Shown here: positions 43,575 through 52,316 of the stretch, piece by piece
Position numbering within the stretch: position 1 is the stretch's first letter
Layout of the letters: every line of letters begins with the position of its first letter
From: Sphingopyxis sp. CCNWLW2
GTDB taxonomy: Bacteria; Pseudomonadota; Alphaproteobacteria; Sphingomonadales; Sphingomonadaceae
Assembly (NCBI RefSeq): GCF_037095755.1
Contig: NZ_JBAWKJ010000001.1
Location: 186,001-250,000, forward strand
DNA: 64,000 bases
Direction of reading: 5' to 3'
Notes under the pieces: generated by a model
Told to the model about the DNA's origin: nothing
The model's input: only the letters and a program-made list of their open reading frames with translations
Databases searched by the model: none
Program-made: the position numbers and the translations under genes

Positions 43575-44366
43575 ATGGGACAGATGCTGATTTTCGGAAT
43601 GGGTTATGCCGCGAGCCACCTCGCGGGCCGCCTCCGCGCGCGCGGCTGGGAGGTGACGGGGACAACGCGCGACGGGCGCGACGGCAACATCGCTTTTGCC
43701 GACGAGACGGCGGTGCTCGGTGCATTGCGCAGCGCCACGCACATATTGTCGTCAGTGCCGCCCACCGAGGGCGCCGACCCGGTGCTCGCGCGCTATGGCG
43801 ACGCCGTTGCCCTCGCCCCGGCAAGCTGGGTCGGCTATCTGTCGTCGACCGGCGTCTATGGCGATGCGGGCGGCGCGTGGGTCGACGAAAGCGCGCCCAT
43901 CCGGGGTCGCCGTCCCGACCGCAACACCGCCGACCTCGCTTGGCAGGCGCTCCGCGGCGACGTCCGCATCTTTCGCCTCCCCGGCATCTACGGCCCCGGC
44001 CGCTCGATTCTCGACCGCATCGCCGAGGGCCGCGCGCATCGGATCGACCTGCCCGAACAGGTTTTCAGCCGCGTTCATGTCGACGACATCGCGGGCGGGG
44101 TCATGGCGTCGTTCAGGGGACCGGCGGGTGTCTATAATCTGGCCGATGACGCGCCGTGCCACCAGAACGAACTGGTCGAATGGGGCTGTGCGATGCTCGG
44201 TGTCCCGGCGCCGCCGCTGCAATCGCTGGAAGAAGCCGGCCTGTCGCCCGCCGCGCGCGCTTTCTATTCAGAGAACCGCCGCGTTGCGAATGGCAAGGCG
44301 AAGCGATTGCTTGGTTGGACGCCACGCTATCCAAGTTTTCGAGAAGGGCTGGCGAGCCTTACCTAA
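43575..44366 (+). CDS. NAD(P)-binding epimerase-like protein (extended SDR, YeeZ type)
   Basis: A 263-residue Rossmann protein. LIFGMGYAASHLAGRLRARG (about 5-24) is the dinucleotide loop (GxGxxA/G); SSTGVYGD (about 90-97) and LPGIYGPGRSILDRIAEG recall sugar epimerases; the Tyr-x-x-x-Lys of the active site is not obvious, as in the YeeZ group. VFSRVHVDDIAGGVMA is a typical extended-SDR C-terminal motif. Exact reaction unknown. Confidence 0.82.
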   Translation: MGQMLIFGMGYAASHLAGRLRARGWEVTGTTRDGRDGNIAFADETAVLGALRSATHILSSVPPTEGADPVLARYGDAVALAPASWVGYLSSTGVYGDAGGAWVDESAPIRGRRPDRNTADLAWQALRGDVRIFRLPGIYGPGRSILDRIAEGRAHRIDLPEQVFSRVHVDDIAGGVMASFRGPAGVYNLADDAPCHQNELVEWGCAMLGVPAPPLQSLEEAGLSPAARAFYSENRRVANGKAKRLLGWTPRYPSFREGLASLT

Positions 44367-44372
44367 AGTAAC

Positions 44373-45638
44373 TTAGATCAGCACATCCACCGTATGGATC
44401 AGCACGCCCACCAGCCCGCCGACCAGCGTGCCGTTGATCCGGATATATTGCAGGTCGTCGCCAACGGCATTTTCCAGCCGGTCGGTGATCGTCTTGGCGT
44501 CCCAGCCGCGGATCGTGTCCGACACCAGCCTGAGCGCCGTCTCGCCATAGCTGTCGACGACGCCGACGACAGCGCGGCGCGCATAGCGGTTGAGCGTGCG
44601 CTTGATCCCCGCATCCTCGCCGAGCATCGCGCCGAACTGCGTGACGAGTTCGCCGATCCGCCCTGCGAGCATCGTGTCGGGATTGCGCGCGGCCTTGAGC
44701 AGCGCGGTTCGGCCCTGCTCCCAGAGGCCGTCAAGCCAGCGCTTCACCGCCTTGTTTTCGAGCAGCTCGTCGCGGACCTTGGCGACCTTTGCCTTCACCT
44801 CGGGGTCGTGCTGCAGGTCGAGCGCCATTTTGGCGAGCCCTTCCTCGACGCGGATGCGCAAGGGGTGCGTTTCGTCGACCGCCATCTCGCTCAGCAGCTT
44901 CGACAGCCCCGCGACGATGCGGTTCGAGATGCTTTCGTCGAGCCCGGTGAAGCGCACGATCGCGTTCGAATTGTCATGCACCATCTGGTGGATCAGATGC
45001 TCGTTGAGTTCGAGCGTCTTCGACCCCCATTTGACCATCGCGTCGAGCAAAGGCTGGTGCCGTCCCTCGGCGAGTGCGGCCTGCAATGCCTGGCCGAGCA
45101 AAGGCGCGACGTCGAGTTCGCGCAGCCGGTCGGCGATCGCCGATTTGACGATGCCGCCGAGGCGCTGCTGGTCGAGCGCGCCCAAACCGTCGGCGATGAT
45201 CCGCGATGCGCCAAGCCGGAGGCGCCCGCCGCCTTCGCCCGGTTCGGACAGGAATTTGCCGACCGCGCCCGCGACGTCCACCGTCTGCATCTTGCGCGCG
45301 ATCAGGCGCGGCAGCAGGAAATTGTTGAGCAGGAAGCGCGCGAGCGTGTCGCCGATGCGGTTCTTGTTGCGCGGGATGATCGCGGTGTGCGGGATCGGCA
45401 GCCCCATCGGATGGCGGAACAGCGCGGTCACCGCAAACCAGTCGGCAAGCCCGCCGACCATCGCCGCCTCGGCAAAGGCGCGGACAAAACCGATCGCGGG
45501 ATGGATCTCCTGAAAATATTTGGCGCCGATAAAGACGAACGCCATGACGACGAGCAGGCCCGTCGCGACGACGCGGATATTCGATCCTCTTGCCGGGATG
45601 GCGACGCCAATCGGCCGGGAAAGCGTGCGGTCGGTCAT
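44373..45638 (-). CDS. DUF445 membrane protein
   Basis: A 421-residue protein of the DUF445 (YjiN-like) family. Two N-terminal helices (about 18-36, and 45-65 with AEAAMVGGLADWFAVTALFRHPMGLPIPHTAIIP, the family hallmark) precede a long helical domain, and a final helix (GTLVGGLVGVLIHTVDVLI) ends the protein. Role unknown; possibly envelope maintenance. Start is the ATG at 45638; an in-frame TTG at 45647 is less likely. Confidence 0.85.
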   Translation of the reverse strand: MTDRTLSRPIGVAIPARGSNIRVVATGLLVVMAFVFIGAKYFQEIHPAIGFVRAFAEAAMVGGLADWFAVTALFRHPMGLPIPHTAIIPRNKNRIGDTLARFLLNNFLLPRLIARKMQTVDVAGAVGKFLSEPGEGGGRLRLGASRIIADGLGALDQQRLGGIVKSAIADRLRELDVAPLLGQALQAALAEGRHQPLLDAMVKWGSKTLELNEHLIHQMVHDNSNAIVRFTGLDESISNRIVAGLSKLLSEMAVDETHPLRIRVEEGLAKMALDLQHDPEVKAKVAKVRDELLENKAVKRWLDGLWEQGRTALLKAARNPDTMLAGRIGELVTQFGAMLGEDAGIKRTLNRYARRAVVGVVDSYGETALRLVSDTIRGWDAKTITDRLENAVGDDLQYIRINGTLVGGLVGVLIHTVDVLI

Positions 45639-45708
45639 GTGAACCAAATGGCGAAATGCCGCAAAGGTTGCAACCGGCGCAGTCGCTTACCGCGCCGGTC
45701 GACCTTCG

Positions 45709-48700
45709 TTACTCCGCCGGTTCGGGCGCGGGCGCCCCGTGCGGCTTGGTATCGTCGCCCTTGCGATAGGTCAGCAGGTTGCTCGAGAAGAAGCGGCCAA
45801 GGCGCTTTTCGATGCTGTCGGCAAGGCTGAAGCCCGCGGGAACGATCAGCAGCGTCAGCAGCGTCGACAGGATCAGGCCGCCGATCACGACGACGCCCAT
45901 CGGCGCGCGCCAGGCGCCGTCGCCCGACAACGAAATCGCGGTCGGCACCATGCCCGCGACCATCGCGACCGTCGTCATCACGATCGGCTGCGCACGCTTG
46001 CGCCCCGCGTCGAGCAGCGCCGCGTTCTTCTCGACACCATGGTCCATTTCCTCGATCGCGAAATCGACGAGCAGGATCGAGTTCTTCGCAACGATGCCGA
46101 GCAGCATGAGCAGGCCGATATAGACGGGCATCGAGATTTCCATGCCGGTGATCAAGAGGCCGAGCAGGCCGCCCAGAGGCGCGAGCAGCAGCGACGACAT
46201 ATTGACCAGCGGCGACAGGAAGCGGCGATAGAGCAGCACCAGCGTCGAGAAGACCAGCAAGAGCCCCGACACCACCGCGATCATGAAGTTGGTGATCAGT
46301 TCAGCCTGCCATTTGGCGTCGCCCTGCACGACCTTCCGAATGCCCTGCGGCATCGTCGTCACCGCGGGCAGGGCATCGATCTTTTTCTGCGCATCGCCCG
46401 TCACCAGTCCCGGCGCGAGATCGGCGCCGATCACGATACGCCGCGTCTGGTTGTACCGGCGAAGTTCGGTCGGACCGGCACCAAAGCCGATTGTCGCCAC
46501 CGACTTCAGCGGCACCGTCGTCCCGCGCGCGGTCGGAACCGGCAGATTTTCGATCGTCGCCAGCGCGCGGCGCGAATCTTCGGACAGCAACACGCGGATC
46601 GGGATCTGGCGATCGGACAGCGAGAATTTCGCCGCATTCTGGTCGATGTCGCCGATCGTCGCGATGCGGATCGTCTGGCTGAGCGCCGAGGTGGTCACGC
46701 CGAGTTCGGCGGCGAGGTCCATCCGCGGGCTGACGATGATTTCAGGGCGCGGAATGTCGCCCTCGATCCGCGGCGAGCGCACTTCCTTGAGCTTTTCCAT
46801 CTGCGACACGATCAGGCGCGCATGCTTTTCGAGCGCGACCGGATCGTCGCCGCCGATGACCATCGTGATGTCGCGGCCAGAGAAACCGCCCGACTGGCTC
46901 TGGAAGGTCACGCGCGCGTCGGGGATCGCCGCCATTTGCGGCTGCAGGCTGCGCTCCCATTCGACGCTGGTAACTTCGCGCTTCTTCTTCAGTGTGATGT
47001 AGACACCGCCGTCGTTGACGTTGACCTCGTAAAAGGCGTTTTCGACATTCTTGTCCTTCGACAGGATCGCGCTGATCTGGTCCGAAATATGCTCGCTCTG
47101 CGCGAGCGTCGAGCCCGGCGGCAGTTCGTAACGAATCTGGCTGTAGTCGCTGTTGATCGTCGGCTGGAATTGCTGCGGCAGGATCATCAGCAGGGCGACG
47201 CTCATCCCAAGCGACGCGGCGCCGATCCCGACGATCCAGACGCGGTGGTCGAAAAGACGGGCATAGGCACGCTGGACCATGAACTTCGCCCAGTTGGTGA
47301 AGCCCCATTCGCGCATTCCGATGAGCCATGCGAGGGCGCCGAGCAGGATGACGATCAGGCTGATGCCGAGATAGGCCAGGATCGCATCGACGGGCGTCTT
47401 CAGCAGGAAATACATCGCGGTGTTCGGCGCGTCCTGCCCGACCGGCACCGGCTGAAAATAGGCGTAGATCGCATAAAGGACCGATAGACCGGCGAGCACC
47501 AGCGGAACCGCCAGATAGGCGAGTTTCGTCCGATGCGCCTCGTACCGCGCGCGCACCGCGTGATGCTTGCTGTTGTCGAGCGTCCATTTGAGAAGGCGCT
47601 CATAGCGGTCGACCCACGGGCCGGAAGCATGGTCCTGCTCGCCCTGCGCCGACAGGAAATAGGCGGCGATCATCGGCGTGATCATGCGCGCGACCGCCAG
47701 GCTGACGAGTACCGCGAACACGACGGTCATGCCGAACTGGATGAAGAACTGCCCCGAAATGCCCGGCATCAGCGCGACGGGCAGGAAGACCGCGACGATC
47801 GACATCGTCGTCGCGACAACCGCGAGGCCGATTTCGTCGGCGGCGTCGATCGACGCCTGATAGGCGGTCTTGCCCATGCGCATGTGCCGGACGATATTCT
47901 CGATCTCCACGATCGCATCGTCGACGAGCACGCCGGCGACGAGACTCAATGCGAGCAGCGACAAGCCGTTCAGCGAAAAGCCCATCATGTCCATGAACCA
48001 GAAGGTCGGGATCGCCGACAGCGGGATCGCGAGCGCGCTGATCAGCGTCGCGCGCCAGTCGCGCAGGAAGAGGAACACGACGACGACCGCGAGGATCGCG
48101 CCCTCAATCATCGCGAGCATCGAGCTGCGATATTGTTCCTTGGTATATTCGGTGCGCGTGAACAGGATCTTGAATTCGACCTGCGGGTTCGTCTTCTTGA
48201 TCTCGGCGAGCTTCTTCATCGTCTCGTCGTGGATCGTGACGTCCGAGGCGCCCTTGGCCTTTTCGATCGAGAAGCTCAGCACCTGCCGGTTGCCGATCTT
48301 CGCGAGGTTGCGCTGCTCGGCATAACCGTCGGTCACGGCCGCAATATCGGCGAGGCGGACCGTGCGGCCGCTGCCGATCGATATGCGCGTTTCGCCGAGC
48401 TGGAAGGCGTTTTCGGCGTTGCCGAGGACGCGCACCGCCTGTTCCGATCCGGCGATTTCGGTGCGCCCGCCCGCGGCGTTGACGTTCACCTGGCGCAATT
48501 CCTGGTTCACCTGGCTCGCGGTGAGGCCATAGCTTTGCATGCGCGCGGGATCGAGGATAACGCGGATTTCGCGGTTGACGCCGCCCGAACGGCTGACCTT
48601 CGCCATGCCGGGGATCGAGAGCAGTTCCTTGGCGATCGTATTGTCGACGAACCAGCTCAATTGCTCGAGCGTCATATCCGACGTTTCGACGGCGAAATAG

Positions 48701-49131
48701 GTGATCGGGCCGCCCGCGGCGTCGACGCGCACGACCTGCGGTTCGAGGATGCCGTCGGGCAGGTCGCTGCGGATCTGCTGCACCGCCTGGTTGACGTCGT
48801 TATAGGCGCGGTCGATCGGGGTGCCGATCGCGAACTGCACCATCGTCCGGCTGTTGCCCTCGGCGACATAGGACGACAGTTCGTCGACCCCGCTGACGGC
48901 GCGCACCGCGGCCTCGACACGCTGGGTGACCTGCGTCTCCAGTTCGGACGGCGCCGCGCCGGGCTGTACCACGACGACCTGGACCATCGGGAATTCGACG
49001 TCGGGATTGTCGTTGACGTCCATCCGGTTGAAGCTGACGACACCTGCCAGAAGAAGCAGGATGAACATCACGATCGGCGGCACCGGATTGCGAATGCACC
49101 AGGCGGAAATGTTGCGAAAGCTCATGATCAA
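45709..49131 (-). CDS. RND efflux permease with extended central loop
   Basis: A 1140-residue inner-membrane pump, about 100 longer than AcrB. N-terminal [19 protein letters not shown], the proton-relay pair in [16 protein letters not shown] (helix 4), and the helix-10/11 segment [21 protein letters not shown] are canonical. Between helices 6 and 7 (about residues 490-620) lies an insertion with two extra hydrophobic segments ([20 protein letters not shown] and [20 protein letters not shown]), not part of the standard 12-helix scheme. Together with the adaptor gene upstream it should form a tripartite pump; no outer-membrane factor is nearby. Confidence 0.92.
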   Translation of the reverse strand: MIMSFRNISAWCIRNPVPPIVMFILLLLAGVVSFNRMDVNDNPDVEFPMVQVVVVQPGAAPSELETQVTQRVEAAVRAVSGVDELSSYVAEGNSRTMVQFAIGTPIDRAYNDVNQAVQQIRSDLPDGILEPQVVRVDAAGGPITYFAVETSDMTLEQLSWFVDNTIAKELLSIPGMAKVSRSGGVNREIRVILDPARMQSYGLTASQVNQELRQVNVNAAGGRTEIAGSEQAVRVLGNAENAFQLGETRISIGSGRTVRLADIAAVTDGYAEQRNLAKIGNRQVLSFSIEKAKGASDVTIHDETMKKLAEIKKTNPQVEFKILFTRTEYTKEQYRSSMLAMIEGAILAVVVVFLFLRDWRATLISALAIPLSAIPTFWFMDMMGFSLNGLSLLALSLVAGVLVDDAIVEIENIVRHMRMGKTAYQASIDAADEIGLAVVATTMSIVAVFLPVALMPGISGQFFIQFGMTVVFAVLVSLAVARMITPMIAAYFLSAQGEQDHASGPWVDRYERLLKWTLDNSKHHAVRARYEAHRTKLAYLAVPLVLAGLSVLYAIYAYFQPVPVGQDAPNTAMYFLLKTPVDAILAYLGISLIVILLGALAWLIGMREWGFTNWAKFMVQRAYARLFDHRVWIVGIGAASLGMSVALLMILPQQFQPTINSDYSQIRYELPPGSTLAQSEHISDQISAILSKDKNVENAFYEVNVNDGGVYITLKKKREVTSVEWERSLQPQMAAIPDARVTFQSQSGGFSGRDITMVIGGDDPVALEKHARLIVSQMEKLKEVRSPRIEGDIPRPEIIVSPRMDLAAELGVTTSALSQTIRIATIGDIDQNAAKFSLSDRQIPIRVLLSEDSRRALATIENLPVPTARGTTVPLKSVATIGFGAGPTELRRYNQTRRIVIGADLAPGLVTGDAQKKIDALPAVTTMPQGIRKVVQGDAKWQAELITNFMIAVVSGLLLVFSTLVLLYRRFLSPLVNMSSLLLAPLGGLLGLLITGMEISMPVYIGLLMLLGIVAKNSILLVDFAIEEMDHGVEKNAALLDAGRKRAQPIVMTTVAMVAGMVPTAISLSGDGAWRAPMGVVVIGGLILSTLLTLLIVPAGFSLADSIEKRLGRFFSSNLLTYRKGDDTKPHGAPAPEPAE

Positions 49132-49173
49132 ACGCCCTTGTGCACTGAATCTCTACGCGCGCCGCTCAGCCGG

Positions 49174-50370
49174 TTATTGCGACGATTTCTGTACCACCGG
49201 CTTCACCTTGTCGCCGGGGTTGAGGAAAGCGCCCGCGAGCGCGACGACCTTTTCGGTGCCGGTCAGGCCCGACGCGATCGACACGCCGCGGTCGGTAACG
49301 GTCCCGACCTTCACCGGACGGCGCTGGATGGTGTTCTTGGCATCGACGACCAGCACGAAATTGCCTTCGACGCCGCTTTGCACCGCGCTTTCGGGGAGGA
49401 GCGGCGCTTCCGCCGTGCCCGCGATCAGGCGCGCGTCGGCAAAGCCGCCCGGACGCAGCGCCTCGCTGTACGGGACCGCGATGCGGACCGTGCCCTGTCG
49501 CGTGTCCATGTCGATGACCGGCGACTTCTGCCACACCTGCCCCGCGATATTCAGGTTGCTGCCGACCGGGGTGATCGTCGCGCGCGTGCCGACATTGACG
49601 CGGGCCAGATCGGCCTCGGCCATCTGGGCCAGCATTTCCATCTCGCCGTCGCGCGCCATGCGGAACAGGATTCCGCTGCCCGAGCCGACGATCTGGCCCG
49701 GCTCGACCTGACGCGTCAGCACGAGGCCCGCGGCGGGCGCGACGATATTGAGGCGATCGTTGCGCGCGGTCGCTTCGGCATATTGCGCCTGCGCGACGCG
49801 AACGCGCGCGTTGGCGGCGTCGCGCGTCGCGCGCTTGCGATCCATGTCGGCCTTGGAGATGAAGCCGCGCCCGACGAGCGCCTGCGCGCGTTCGAGTTCG
49901 GCCTGCGCCAGATCGGCATCGGCCCGCGCGACGCGGATCGACGCCGCGAGGCTCGCGGCCTGCTGCGCCTGGACCGAGCGATCGATGACCGCGAGCGTCT
50001 GGCCCGCACCGACCCACTGGCCGGGTTCGACGAGGACGCGAAGGACCTGTCCGCCCTCGCCCGCGACACCGACGGGCATTTCACGGCGCGCCGCGATCGT
50101 GCCGTTGGCGGAAATCGCGGCCTCGACCGAAACGCGGCCAGGGATGACCACGGTGACGTTCGGGGCGGCCGCGCCGCCCTGTCCTTCGCCTTCGGCAGCC
50201 GCGCCCTTGCTTTGCGTGAAGGCGTAATAGGTGGCCGCCAGCGCAAGCGCGATGAGCACCAGTGCGACGATCAGGAACGTCCGCTTGCGCCGGCTGTCGC
50301 TCGCGTCCTCATAAAAGCTTTGTGTGCCCGCCAGGCTGTCCATCACATCCACTTTCCGCTCGTAGTTCAC
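49174..50370 (-). CDS. RND efflux periplasmic adaptor subunit
   Basis: A 398-residue membrane-fusion protein linking the RND pump to an outer-membrane channel. One N-terminal helix (about 31-50, FLIVALVLIALALAATYYAF) anchors it; lipoyl halves with the coiled-coil hairpin follow (PGQWVGAGQTLAVIDRSVQA, DADLAQAELERAQALVGRG), then beta-barrel and proximal domains. Start: GTG at 50370, chosen because GGGAGG lies nine bases upstream; ATG at 50343 is the alternative. First gene of the RND operon. Confidence 0.9.
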   Translation of the reverse strand: MNYERKVDVMDSLAGTQSFYEDASDSRRKRTFLIVALVLIALALAATYYAFTQSKGAAAEGEGQGGAAAPNVTVVIPGRVSVEAAISANGTIAARREMPVGVAGEGGQVLRVLVEPGQWVGAGQTLAVIDRSVQAQQAASLAASIRVARADADLAQAELERAQALVGRGFISKADMDRKRATRDAANARVRVAQAQYAEATARNDRLNIVAPAAGLVLTRQVEPGQIVGSGSGILFRMARDGEMEMLAQMAEADLARVNVGTRATITPVGSNLNIAGQVWQKSPVIDMDTRQGTVRIAVPYSEALRPGGFADARLIAGTAEAPLLPESAVQSGVEGNFVLVVDAKNTIQRRPVKVGTVTDRGVSIASGLTGTEKVVALAGAFLNPGDKVKPVVQKSSQ

Positions 50371-50469
50371 GCCGAAAATCCTCCCTGCCTTGCGCGGCAT
50401 CATGCTGCGGCAGGCGCAGACGCGCCCGTCCCCTCGACCCCGCACGACAGGATCAATCCACTGCGAGGT

Positions 50470-50498
50470 GTATTACCTAATTAAATCACCACTGGCAA
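50470..50498 (-). promoter_or_regulatory. Sigma-70-like promoter of the RND operon with overlapping dyad
   Basis: On the minus strand, TTGCCA (50498-50493) and TAATAC (50475-50470) are separated by exactly 17 nt. The AT-rich spacer and -10 form an imperfect dyad bounded by GTG and CAC (14 of 22 positions symmetric), as expected for a TetR- or MarR-type repressor. No regulator gene is adjacent. About 100 nt to the GTG start. Confidence 0.6.
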
Positions 50499-50583
50499 GA
50501 GGCGAAACTTCGCCATCCCCCCTGCGCCCCGGATCGCGGCTCATAGACTTGTCTTCGTGCAATTTCCAGTGGTTACCGCCATG

Positions 50584-50623
50584 AAAAAGGGCGGCGCGCC
50601 CTGCGGCGGCCACCCTTTTCTTC
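50584..50623 (-). terminator. Terminator-like hairpin downstream of the first GlsB gene
   Basis: Read on the minus strand: AAAAGGG-T-GGC ... GCC-G-CCCTTTTT, a 10-bp stem with one internal mismatch and a 3' T run. Ends the glsB1 transcript. Confidence 0.55.
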
Positions 50624-50661
50624 CGGACCGGTCCGAACGGCCGGCCGTTATCGGCAGGCGG

Positions 50662-50931
50662 TCAGCGGACCCGGCCGCGCCGCACGAGGTTGACGATCCC
50701 GAGCAGGATCACCGCGCCGATGAAGGCGGTGAGCAAGGTCATCGGATCAAAGGCGTTGCCGCGCAGATGTCCGCCGCCCAGGAAGCTGCCGAACAGCAAG
50801 CGACCGAGGATCGACCCGACGCAACCGACGATGATGTTGAGGAAGATGCCTTGCTGAGCGTCGGTGCGCATGACGATACTCGCCAGCCAGCCGATGATGC
50901 CGCCCATGATGATAGCGATAATCCAAGTCAT
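50662..50931 (-). CDS. GlsB/YeaQ/YmgE family membrane protein, copy 1
   Basis: An 89-residue stress-type inner-membrane protein. Three segments: TWIIAIIMGGIIGWLASIVM (2-21), NIIVGCVGSILGRLLFG (about 30-46) and a last helix ending NLVRRGRVR. The family is induced by acid, osmotic and envelope stress. Start at 50931 judged from homology with the next gene; an in-frame start at 50982 adds an unrelated leader. Sister of the 51052 gene. Confidence 0.85.
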   Translation of the reverse strand: MTWIIAIIMGGIIGWLASIVMRTDAQQGIFLNIIVGCVGSILGRLLFGSFLGGGHLRGNAFDPMTLLTAFIGAVILLGIVNLVRRGRVR

Positions 50932-51051
50932 AAGATGACCCCCTACGATCGATGTTGGCGCCTGACCCTGCAGGCCCCGCATTGGTAACCCAAATATTTG
51001 ATATCGCCTAGCAGAATGGCGGCGGCGCGATCACGCCCGCCGCCACGCCGT

Positions 51052-51315
51052 TCAACGGACGCTGCCGCGTCGAACCAGGTTGATGATACCAAGCAGCACC
51101 ACCGCGCCGATGAAGGCCCACAACAGCCCGATCGGGCTGAAGGTGTCGAGGCTCGCCCCCATGCCGAAAAAGCTGCCGAGGAAGTTGCCGAGAAACGCGC
51201 CGACGATGCCGACAACGACATTCAGGATGATGCCCTGCTGCGCATCGGTGCGCATGACGATACTCGCCAGCCAGCCGATAATGCCGCCGACGATCAACGT
51301 GATGATCAGACCCAT
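51052..51315 (-). CDS. GlsB/YeaQ/YmgE family membrane protein, copy 2
   Basis: An 87-residue paralogue of the preceding gene: GLIITLIVGGIIGWLASIVMRTDAQQG shares most of its first helix and loop with copy 1, as does the end NLVRRGSVR. AGGGAAGGGAAAATC precedes the ATG at 51315. The tandem pair looks like a local duplication followed by divergence in the middle. Confidence 0.85.
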   Translation of the reverse strand: MGLIITLIVGGIIGWLASIVMRTDAQQGIILNVVVGIVGAFLGNFLGSFFGMGASLDTFSPIGLLWAFIGAVVLLGIINLVRRGSVR

Positions 51316-51539
51316 GATTTTCCCTTCCCTGAACCGGCCGGGCGAGCGCCGATGCCCGGCGACCATGCGAACGTCCGGTCGCGCCCGGACATCGTTTCAA
51401 CGATGATCAAAGAATGCCGGTCGGGAGCGAAAGGTTCCCGACCGGCCCGCGGGGGCTCGGCCGGGAAAGTGGGATCGGTTCCTGATCGGGAACGTCTCCG
51501 GGTCGCAAGACGCCACTAAGCAGCCGCGTTTGACGCTGA

Positions 51540-51555
51540 TGTGACGAAAGTCACA
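51540..51555. promoter_or_regulatory. Perfect CRP/FNR-type dyad
   Basis: TGTGA-CGAAAG-TCACA matches the CRP consensus TGTGA-N6-TCACA in all ten fixed positions. It lies 225 nt upstream of the second GlsB gene on the opposite strand and in front of the gene-less region on the plus strand. Binding by a CRP/Clr-type protein is inferred. Confidence 0.55.
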
Positions 51556-51789
51556 GGGGTGAAAATAAATGGGATGGGGATGCGGCCTGTGGCAAAGGCG
51601 CGGCCATGATGCGGCGCATTCCGGCGGCCGCGCATACGAAATGGGGGCCGGCATCGCTGCCAACCCCCACTATCCGGCTTTGCCCCACGCACTCCGCCTC
51701 ACTTCATCCCGGTCCGCTTCTCTTGCGATCAGCAGCCCGCAAAACGATGCGTTGCGGCGCACGCCGGAACAATCCGGCGACGGTTTGGT

Positions 51790-51809
51790 CGGCCCCCTTT
51801 CGGGGGCCG
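51790..51809 (+). other. Stable hairpin in the gene-less region
   Basis: CGGCCCCC-TTTC-GGGGGCCG, an 8-bp GC stem, with a second hairpin CGCCGG-AACAAT-CCGGCG just upstream (51762-51779). No T tract follows, so it is not a classical terminator; a structured RNA is possible. Confidence 0.4.
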
Positions 51810-52113
51810 GCCGCACCTGGAAAGCCCTTCATCATCTCTTCTTGCATCCGCCGAAGCGGTCGCTGTCCAAGCGATGGACTGCATTTCCTGTACCCGATCG
51901 GGTCCGTATCAACTCGTGGGAATCGCTACGTTCCGTGATCAGGCTACCGGTCGATTTCCTCGTAAATCCGTCCGTTCTCTTCTGGCTAGTCTTGCAACTA
52001 CCCTTGATGTCCCGGTGGTCTGCGTCTCTGTCGTCCGATGATTTGAAGCTGACATGAAGCTTCGGACCCGCCAACAAAAAATGCGCGAAAAACCGGCTCG
52101 AGCTGCCTGCGCT

Positions 52114-52122
52114 TGTGGATAA
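52114..52122 (-). other. Perfect single DnaA-box sequence
   Basis: TGTGGATAA, the reverse complement of the consensus TTATCCACA. No second perfect box lies close by, so it is not an origin by itself; DnaA titration or regulation is possible. Confidence 0.3.
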
Positions 52123-52181
52123 GTCCGGCATTAGCAACAAGCGGATTCGCTGCAGCATTTTTGTAACAGCGATGCAGCATT

Positions 52182-52200
52182 TTCGGATTCAGAATCCGAA
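52182..52200. repeat. Perfect palindrome 9-1-9
   Basis: TTCGGATTC-A-GAATCCGAA, between nearby twin GCAGCATTTT direct repeats and a second 14-bp palindrome CGAGTCGCGACTCG at 52247-52260. Probably protein-binding; identity unknown. Confidence 0.5.
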
Positions 52201-52264
52201 CCGACTCGCGGGCACGACGGTTCGATCCAGGTCGATTTTCTCCTCGCGAGTCGCGACTCGGCAT

Positions 52265-52295
52265 AAAAAAAGCGAGGCCCGGAGGCCCCGCTCTC
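52265..52295 (-). terminator. Terminator of the DUF2853-OmpA gene
   Basis: On the minus strand the stem AGCGGGGCC-TCC-GGGCCTCGCT (one bulge) is followed by a run of seven T. The hairpin begins 24 nt after the stop codon. Confidence 0.8.
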
Positions 52296-52316
52296 TTTTT
52301 CCTGCTGGGGCGAAGA

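Larger units (their letters stand above)
51400..52264. other. Gene-less 0.87-kb region with hairpins and palindromes
   Basis: No open frame here has an RBS, a recognisable domain or coding-like codon use, so I call no gene. It contains the hairpin CCGGTCGGGA/TCCCGACCGG (51417-51445), a CRP-like dyad at 51540-51555, hairpins at 51762-51779 and 51790-51809, a hairpin near 52028-52066, a perfect DnaA-box sequence at 52114-52122, twin GCAGCATTTT repeats near 52152 and 52174, and palindromes at 52182-52200 and 52247-52260. GC is lower than in the flanking genes. A small RNA or a protein-binding locus is possible. Confidence 0.5.

Noticed and set aside
51606..51938. Open frame of about 110 codons in the gene-less region
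   Set aside because: No ribosome binding site, no domain, rich in Arg/Pro/Ser typical of shadow frames; overlaps hairpins.
52100..52130. Replication origin around the DnaA box
   Set aside because: Only one perfect box, no AT-rich unwinding element and no dnaA/dnaN genes near.
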